55,226 nucleotides of DNA from Porticoccaceae bacterium (GTDB lineage Bacteria; Pseudomonadota; Gammaproteobacteria; Pseudomonadales; Porticoccaceae): NCBI GenBank assembly GCA_029248755.1, contig JAQWIR010000040.1, positions 1-55,226 of the forward strand, read 5' to 3'. The notes beneath the pieces were generated by a model. That model did no database searches, was not told the origin of the DNA, and worked only from the letters and a program-made list of their open reading frames with translations. This document shows positions 50,231 through 55,226 of the stretch, piece after piece. A program made the position numbers and the translations under genes. Each line of letters opens with the position of its first letter. Positions within the stretch are counted from its first letter, which is position 1.

Positions 50231-51802
50231 ATGACCCAGCCAGTTTCTGATCGGCGTACCTTTGCCATTATTTCTCACCCCGATGCGGGTAAGACCACTA
50301 TTACTGAAAAGTTACTGCTGTTGGGTAATTTGATTCAGGTGGCGGGTACGGTTAAGGGTCGAAAGAGCGACCGCCATGCGACTTCTGATTGGATGACCAT
50401 GGAAAAGGAGCGGGGTATTTCGGTCACTTCATCGGTGATGCAGTTCCCTTATCGCGATTGCACGGTTAACCTTTTGGATACACCGGGGCACGAGGATTTT
50501 TCTGAGGATACTTACCGCACTTTAACGGCGGTGGATTCTTCGTTGATGGTTATCGATGGCGCTAAGGGTGTGGAAAAAAGAACCATCAAACTAATGGAAG
50601 TTTGCCGTTTGCGCGATACGCCTATTCTTTCATTTATTAATAAGATGGATCGTGATATTCGTGAGCCCATCGATCTGCTGGACGAAATCGAAGATGTACT
50701 AAAGATTAAAGCAGCGCCCATTAACTGGCCTATTGGTATGGGTCGGGGTTTTCGCGGGGTGTATAACCTGTATACCGATACTATTCATGTGTATGTGCAG
50801 GGTAAGGGCCATCAGTTGATGGATGATATTCAGATTAAAGGCTTGGAGTCCCCTGAGGCGCGTGAGGCATTGGGTGATTTTGCCGATGATGTACTAGAAG
50901 AATTGGAGCTGGTTAAGGGCGCTACTCATCAGTTTGAGTTGGATGAGTTTTTAGCGGGTAAGTTAACGCCGGTATTTTTTGGTACTGCATTGGGTAATTT
51001 TGGCGTGCGCGAGCTATTGGATGATTTTGTGCGCTGGGCGCCGCCGCCTCAGCCGCGAGAAACCTCGGTTAGGCAGGTGCAGGCCAGCGATAAACAATTC
51101 AGTGGCTTTGTATTTAAAATTCAGGCCAATATGGACCCTAAGCACCGCGATCGTATTGCTTTTATGCGTATTTGTTCGGGCACCTATACCAAGGGTATGA
51201 AAATGAAGCATGTGCGTACGGGTAAGGATATGCGGGTATCCGACGCCTTTAGCTTTAAGGCGGGGGAGCGTATTTCGGTTGAGCAGGCGGTGGCGGGGGA
51301 TATTATCGGCTTGCATAACCATGGTTCTATTCAGATTGGCGATACCTTTACTGCGGGCGAAGACTTAAAATTTGGGGGTATTCCCCATTTTGCCCCTGAA
51401 CTATTCAAGCGTATTCGTCTTAAAGACCCGCTTAGAGCAAAACAGTTACAAAATGGTATTCGCCAGTTATCCGAAGAGGGCAGTACTCAGGTATTTTTCC
51501 CATTTAAAAATAATGACATTATTGTGGGTGCTGTAGGGCAGTTGCAGTTTGATGTGGTGGCGTTTCGGTTAAAAGAAGAATATGGTGTTGAGGCTATTTA
51601 TGAGCCCGTCAATGTGTACACTGCACGTTGGGCTGAAGCGGACGATGATAAAAAAATAGAGGCCCTTAGAAATAAGGCGGATGATAACTTGGCGATTGAT
51701 GGCGGTGGGCACTTAACCTACCTAGCGCCAACCCGAGTTAATCTGTCCCTTGCTGAGGAGCGGTTCCCCGATATTGATTTTAGGTCAACTCGGGAACATT
51801 AA
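50231..51802 (+). CDS. prfC: Peptide chain release factor 3
   Basis: A 523-residue translational GTPase that recycles RF1/RF2 after peptide release. The P-loop is [16 protein letters not shown] (near residue 16), the switch region [21 protein letters not shown]3 is [16 protein letters not shown], and G4 is [10 protein letters not shown]3-specific C-terminal blocks include [20 protein letters not shown]. It follows the terminator of the giant gene and starts a plus-strand run to 53836. Confidence 0.98.
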   Translation: MTQPVSDRRTFAIISHPDAGKTTITEKLLLLGNLIQVAGTVKGRKSDRHATSDWMTMEKERGISVTSSVMQFPYRDCTVNLLDTPGHEDFSEDTYRTLTAVDSSLMVIDGAKGVEKRTIKLMEVCRLRDTPILSFINKMDRDIREPIDLLDEIEDVLKIKAAPINWPIGMGRGFRGVYNLYTDTIHVYVQGKGHQLMDDIQIKGLESPEAREALGDFADDVLEELELVKGATHQFELDEFLAGKLTPVFFGTALGNFGVRELLDDFVRWAPPPQPRETSVRQVQASDKQFSGFVFKIQANMDPKHRDRIAFMRICSGTYTKGMKMKHVRTGKDMRVSDAFSFKAGERISVEQAVAGDIIGLHNHGSIQIGDTFTAGEDLKFGGIPHFAPELFKRIRLKDPLRAKQLQNGIRQLSEEGSTQVFFPFKNNDIIVGAVGQLQFDVVAFRLKEEYGVEAIYEPVNVYTARWAEADDDKKIEALRNKADDNLAIDGGGHLTYLAPTRVNLSLAEERFPDIDFRSTREH

Positions 51803-51821
51803 TAGATAAGCTGAGGAAAGT

Positions 51822-52445
51822 ATGGCTAATAGGGCTAATAGGGCTAAAAAGCAACCTACCTTTGAAGATAACCCAGTTCCACAGCATTTGCGCGCTAACC
51901 GCAGTGCTTTTACTCGCTGGTTTGGTAAGGCTTTTTTACGTTTTTTTGGTTGGCGGGTTGAGGGCAGTATTACTAATGCCGAACGGGTATTAATCACCGC
52001 CGCGCCTCATACATCCAATTGGGATGCGGTTTTGGGCATTGCCGCGGTGCTTGGTTTAAATGTGCGGCTGCATTTTTTGGGCAAACATACTATTTTCGTG
52101 CCGGGTTTACGATGGTTTATGCGCTGGCTGGGGGGTATTCCGGTGAATCGGCAGAACCCAGAGGGCGTAATCGAGCATGTTAACCAGTTGGTTGAAAAGC
52201 ATGATGGACTGGTAATTGTAATAGCCCCTGAGGGGACCCGCAAAAAGACGGAAAAATGGAAAACCGGTTTTTTGCGTATTGCTGAGGCTAATAACTGCAA
52301 AATTCAGATGGGTGCCTTAGATTTTGAACATAAACGCATTGTATTGGGTGATCTTTACCAGCCTACGGGTGATAATCAGGCGGATATTGCCAATATAAAG
52401 CAGTGGTATACCCAGTTTGAGGGTAAGTACCCCGATCAGTTTTAA
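51822..52445 (+). CDS. Lysophospholipid/1-acylglycerol-3-phosphate acyltransferase family protein
   Basis: A 207-residue PlsC-superfamily acyltransferase. The catalytic HX4D motif is APHTSNWDAVLG near residue 65, WLGGIPVNRQ is motif II, and IAPEGTRKKTEKWKTGFLRI is motif III. The N-terminus is basic, encoded by a 9-bp tandem repeat (two copies of GCTAATAGG giving MANRANRAKK). The exact acceptor lipid is unknown. It lies 19 bp after prfC and 2 bp before a small membrane protein gene. Confidence 0.88.
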   Translation: MANRANRAKKQPTFEDNPVPQHLRANRSAFTRWFGKAFLRFFGWRVEGSITNAERVLITAAPHTSNWDAVLGIAAVLGLNVRLHFLGKHTIFVPGLRWFMRWLGGIPVNRQNPEGVIEHVNQLVEKHDGLVIVIAPEGTRKKTEKWKTGFLRIAEANNCKIQMGALDFEHKRIVLGDLYQPTGDNQADIANIKQWYTQFEGKYPDQF

Positions 52446-52447
52446 TA

Positions 52448-52792
52448 ATGAGTAGCTTTATTGCCACTGTTTTACTGTCATTTGTTATTCTGATTATTGC
52501 ATTGGTTGTTTTTCGCTATGCGGGGGTGCCGGTGTATCAGGTGCGCGCGGTGAATATCCAAAATATCCTTAAATTGGCTATTTCAGGTAAAGCAACCCCT
52601 GCAGATTGGGAGGTGTTTATTAGTATACCCATCCGCCAAGATACTGAGTTGGACAAAATACGCCACGAATGTGCTATGTTATCGGCTGAGATAACCGAAC
52701 GGCAGGGCAAGCTAGTATTTTCAGCGTCTGGTCGTCAGTTATTAACTAATCTGCTACGGCAGGTGGATTTAAAAATTGAGGCTTCGGAATAA
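52448..52792 (+). CDS. Small membrane-anchored protein of unknown function
   Basis: A 114-residue protein that I do not recognise. One N-terminal membrane helix (about residues 4-24, FIATVLLSFVILIIALVVF) is followed by a soluble part with GKATPADWEVFISIPIRQD, which reads like a compact alpha/beta domain with a conserved Trp, and a C-terminal helix (RQLLTNLLRQVDLKIEA). The gaps are 2 bp to the acyltransferase upstream and 3 bp to the permease downstream, so it is in one operon. Confidence 0.75.
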   Translation: MSSFIATVLLSFVILIIALVVFRYAGVPVYQVRAVNIQNILKLAISGKATPADWEVFISIPIRQDTELDKIRHECAMLSAEITERQGKLVFSASGRQLLTNLLRQVDLKIEASE

Positions 52793-52795
52793 TCT

Positions 52796-53836
52796 ATGAC
52801 AACCCAACAAGCACCTATCGCTAAGTTCCTTATTGTCTTTGCCGCCTTTGTTATTGTGGTGTCTGGGCTAAAAATGGCTTCCTCTTTAGTCGTTCCGTTT
52901 TTATTGGCGGTTTTTATCGCCATGATTGTCTCACCTTTATTGGCCTGGTTAAAAAGCCGCCGAGTGCCGGGCGGTATTGCCATAGTGTTGATTATTTCAT
53001 TGATTTTATCCATTGGGCTTCTATTGGGTGCGGTGATTGGCGCTTCGGTGGATAGCTTTCGTCAAGATATTCCAGTGTATTCGGCAAAATTGTCGTTAAT
53101 CAGTGAGTCGATTCAGCAAAGCATTGCCCAAAGCGGTATTGCGATTGATACCGAGCAGTGGCAAAACAGTTTTGACCCCAGTGCGGTAATGCGTTGGGTG
53201 GGTAGTACCCTAGCCTCCTTTGGTAGCGTGATGACCAATTCAGTGCTTATTTTGTTAACGGTTATTTTTATTTTGGCGGAAAATACCCGTTTTGGCGATA
53301 AGCTGCGCATGGCGCGCGGTGATAAAAGCTCACAGGCATGGCTAGCAGAACTTTCTACCAGTATTCATGGCTATTTAGCCATTAAATCAGCGATTAGTGC
53401 GGTGACTGGCCTATTGATTTATATCTGGTTGACTATCTTAGGGGTCGATTATGCGGTTCTTTGGGGGTTGCTGGCCTTTTTGCTTAACTTTGTGCCAACA
53501 GTAGGTTCTTTTATCGCCGCTGTGCCGGCGGTGTTGCTTGCCTTGGTGCAGTTGGGTGTGGGTAGTGCGGGTCTAACCCTGCTAGGCTTTGTGGTGGTTA
53601 ACTTTCTGATGGGTAGTGCTATTGAGCCGCGTTGGATGGGTAAGGGGCTTAATCTTTCGCCATTAGTGGTGTTTGTATCCTTAGTGTTCTGGGGTTGGAT
53701 ACTTGGCCCTGTGGGGATGCTGCTTTCTATTCCACTGACTATCATGGTAAAAATTGCCTTGGCATCTAATGATGATACTCGCTGGATTAGTGTTATGTTG
53801 GGTGATTCTGAATCAGCATTGGACAATGAGTCTTAG
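52796..53836 (+). CDS. AI-2E family (PerM/TqsA/UPF0118) permease
   Basis: A 346-residue membrane protein with about seven to eight helices. Two N-terminal helices with PFLLAVFIAMIVSPLLAWL, a soluble loop (DSFRQDIPVYSAKLSLI), and the family signature block VLWGLLAFLLNFVPTVGSFI near residue 220 followed by GSAIEPRWMGKGLNLSPLVV place it in this family. Members export diverse small molecules or ions, and the AI-2 label should not be taken as its function. Confidence 0.9.
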   Translation: MTTQQAPIAKFLIVFAAFVIVVSGLKMASSLVVPFLLAVFIAMIVSPLLAWLKSRRVPGGIAIVLIISLILSIGLLLGAVIGASVDSFRQDIPVYSAKLSLISESIQQSIAQSGIAIDTEQWQNSFDPSAVMRWVGSTLASFGSVMTNSVLILLTVIFILAENTRFGDKLRMARGDKSSQAWLAELSTSIHGYLAIKSAISAVTGLLIYIWLTILGVDYAVLWGLLAFLLNFVPTVGSFIAAVPAVLLALVQLGVGSAGLTLLGFVVVNFLMGSAIEPRWMGKGLNLSPLVVFVSLVFWGWILGPVGMLLSIPLTIMVKIALASNDDTRWISVMLGDSESALDNES

Positions 53837-54200
53837 CCTTTCGGTGTAGATTTATCGGTTTGACCCACAGTCTAAAATTCTTATTTATTACTAATTAAAC
53901 TATTGACTCCTTGATTTAAATCTTGGAGTATAGGTTAGTGGTGTAAGTAAAGTAGCCGAAATTTCCCGTTATTTTAGACGAACTTTTCGCCTTGAAGTCC
54001 ACGCAGAACGCGGCCTTAGCCGTAGAAAAACGAATATAGATAGATAATTTGATAGTAATAATTTCGACTAGTCATATTGTCAATCTGATAAAAAAAGTAA
54101 TAAAAAATTAGTAGTAAGAGGGGTATCCGGGTAAATATTGTCATATCTATTTAATAGTGGATAGCAATTTTTCTCGCGATAACAAAAAAAGTAATTAAGT
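53837..54200. other. 364-bp intergenic region upstream of the last gene
   Basis: No gene is supported. A GC-richer island at about 53965-54030 contains the hairpin CGGC-CTTA-GCCG (54011-54022) and is flanked by AT-rich sequence. Downstream, AAAAAAAGTAAT occurs twice (near 54089 and near 54185), a short direct repeat bracketing about 95 bp. No clear promoter or terminator is visible. A 60-codon open frame on the minus strand (54080-54262) overlaps the next gene and looks spurious. Confidence 0.4.
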
Positions 54201-55226
54201 ATGGAAAATAATAATATGTGCCATTTAATATCAAACTTAAAAAGTATCTTTTCAAATTTCACTCAAGGTGTTGGTTCTTTTGCAAAGGTTGTTGTTGCAA
54301 CTTTGCTCCTTGGTTCGTTCAGTGTTTCTTCATTCGCAACTACAACAGTAGGCGAGAGCTCAGACTTTAATGCAATGTCTAATGCAACATGGAAAGCTAA
54401 TGTTGCTTTAGCGCTTCAGTCGGATGGTGCTTCTAGCCAAGCTACTCAGACATTGTCGATCAATGTCACTGGGTTGCCTGATGGTGGTGCGAACTATAGA
54501 GTCTATAAGACAACGGCTAATGGCGGTGACTTCTTTGCTACTCCTGTGGCATTGGCATTGGGTGAAAACTCCATTTCAGTTGGCGGTGTAGCCTTTGATA
54601 GAGCTGTTAAGTTCCAGGTTTCAAGCACTGCAATAGAATTCGATAGTCTTGTTGTTAATGGTGTAGTGCTCTATGCAGAAGAAACTACAGATGAAGAGCC
54701 TGTGGATGAAACTCCCGCAGAGCCAGCAGCCGGAATAACGCTGGATGATAGTTCTGACTTTTATGATAAGAATAATGCAACTTGGGTCAAGGTTATTGAT
54801 TTGGCACTTGTTAGTGATGGTGCTTCTAGCCAAAATCAGCAGACATTATCAATGAATGTAACTGAACTACCTGATGGTGGAGCCAACTATAGAGTTTATA
54901 AAACGACATCCAATGGCAATGATTTCCTTGCTAGTGCGCAAGCTCTGACCTTAGGAGCCAATACTATTTCAGTTGCTGCTGTAGCCTTTGATAGATCGGT
55001 TAAGATTCAATTTACAAGTGTTGATATAAGATTTGACGCCCTCTCCGTCAATGACAATCAGTTGTATCCAGAATTACCTGTTGCTACAACAGCATCTGTG
55101 ACATTCCAAGTGGATATGTCTGCAGTAGAGACAAACGCTGATGGTGTTTATATTGCTGGTGGCGGTGTGTTCGGACAAGACGGTGTATTGATGGCAGACA
55201 ACGGCAGTGATGTATGGACTGCGACG
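54201..55226 (+). CDS. Secreted repeat protein with probable carbohydrate-binding modules, 3' end outside window
   Basis: An open frame of 342 codons without a stop reaches the window edge. A long signal peptide (SFAKVVVATLLLGSFSVSSFA) ends near residue 46. Two homologous modules follow, offset by 131 residues (about 53-160 and 184-290), sharing SDGASSQ, LPDGGANYRVYKTT and AFDR-VK blocks. An acidic linker (EETTDEEPVDETPAEPAA) lies between them. From about residue 298, ASVTFQVDMSAVETNADGVY and IAGGGVFGQDG resemble a beta-sandwich domain common in secreted marine polysaccharide-associated proteins (family recollection, not searched). The enzymatic part, if any, is beyond the window. Confidence 0.82.
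   Translation, partial: MENNNMCHLISNLKSIFSNFTQGVGSFAKVVVATLLLGSFSVSSFATTTVGESSDFNAMSNATWKANVALALQSDGASSQATQTLSINVTGLPDGGANYRVYKTTANGGDFFATPVALALGENSISVGGVAFDRAVKFQVSSTAIEFDSLVVNGVVLYAEETTDEEPVDETPAEPAAGITLDDSSDFYDKNNATWVKVIDLALVSDGASSQNQQTLSMNVTELPDGGANYRVYKTTSNGNDFLASAQALTLGANTISVAAVAFDRSVKIQFTSVDIRFDALSVNDNQLYPELPVATTASVTFQVDMSAVETNADGVYIAGGGVFGQDGVLMADNGSDVWTAT

Overview
The window is a piece of a gammaproteobacterial chromosome, moderately AT-rich by eye. Gene content and order (ychF-pth-rplY-prs-tRNA-Gln-ispE-lolB against hemA; pyrG-kdsA-eno-ftsB-ispD-ispF-truD-pcm-nlpD-rpoS; proA-nadD-rsfS-rlmH-mrdA-rodA-mltB-dacA-ybeD-lipB-lipA) match the Pseudomonas/Cellvibrio side of the class more than the enterics. 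The large secreted repeat proteins and overall composition suggest a marine member (Cellvibrionales/SAR92-like). This assignment is inference, not a search result.

Layout. 1-6208 (minus strand): elongator tRNA-Met, an EamA permease, ychF, pth, rplY, prs, tRNA-Gln, ispE and lolB, divergent from hemA. 6425-10182 (plus): hemA, hemX and hemY, without hemC and hemD. 10179-13273 (minus): mnmC, fldB and trmL in a tightly packed run. 13395-25015 (plus): yheU, tilS, pyrG, kdsA, eno, ftsB, ispD, ispF, truD, pcm, a DUF368 permease, nlpD and rpoS, closed by a strong symmetric terminator shared with the convergent ppa. 25884-30531 (plus): an RND efflux adaptor and pump plus a small basic protein. 30546-41872 (minus): lipoate genes, ybeD, cell-wall elongation genes (dacA, mltB, rodA, mrdA), rlmH, rsfS, nadD, proA and hemH. 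42063-43839 (plus): a LexA-controlled umuDC operon. 44389-50013: one giant secreted protein of 1874 residues. 50231-53836 (plus): prfC, an acyltransferase, a small membrane protein and an AI-2E-family permease. 54201 to the window end: the start of another secreted repeat protein, cut by the window edge.

How the genes work together. Most of the window is core metabolism: translation quality (pth, ychF, rplY, prfC, rsfS, rlmH), wobble-base tRNA modification (mnmC, trmL, tilS), isoprenoids (ispE, ispD, ispF), heme (hemA, hemX, hemY, hemH), LPS Kdo (kdsA), NAD, proline and lipoate synthesis, division and elongation (ftsB, mrdA, rodA, dacA, mltB, nlpD) and stress responses (rpoS, umuDC).

The accessory, least explained part lies at 43.8-50.0 kb and after 53.8 kb. 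The giant protein carries two pre-peptidase-like domains, a run of Ig-like domains and two RCC1-like beta-propellers, each introduced by a related Ig-like module and a His-rich/Cys junction: a large internal duplication. The truncated last gene carries two near-identical modules duplicated at DNA level, followed by a probable carbohydrate-binding-type domain. No CRISPR array, insertion sequence, integrase or recognisable defence system is visible. Promoter and hairpin calls were made by eye.
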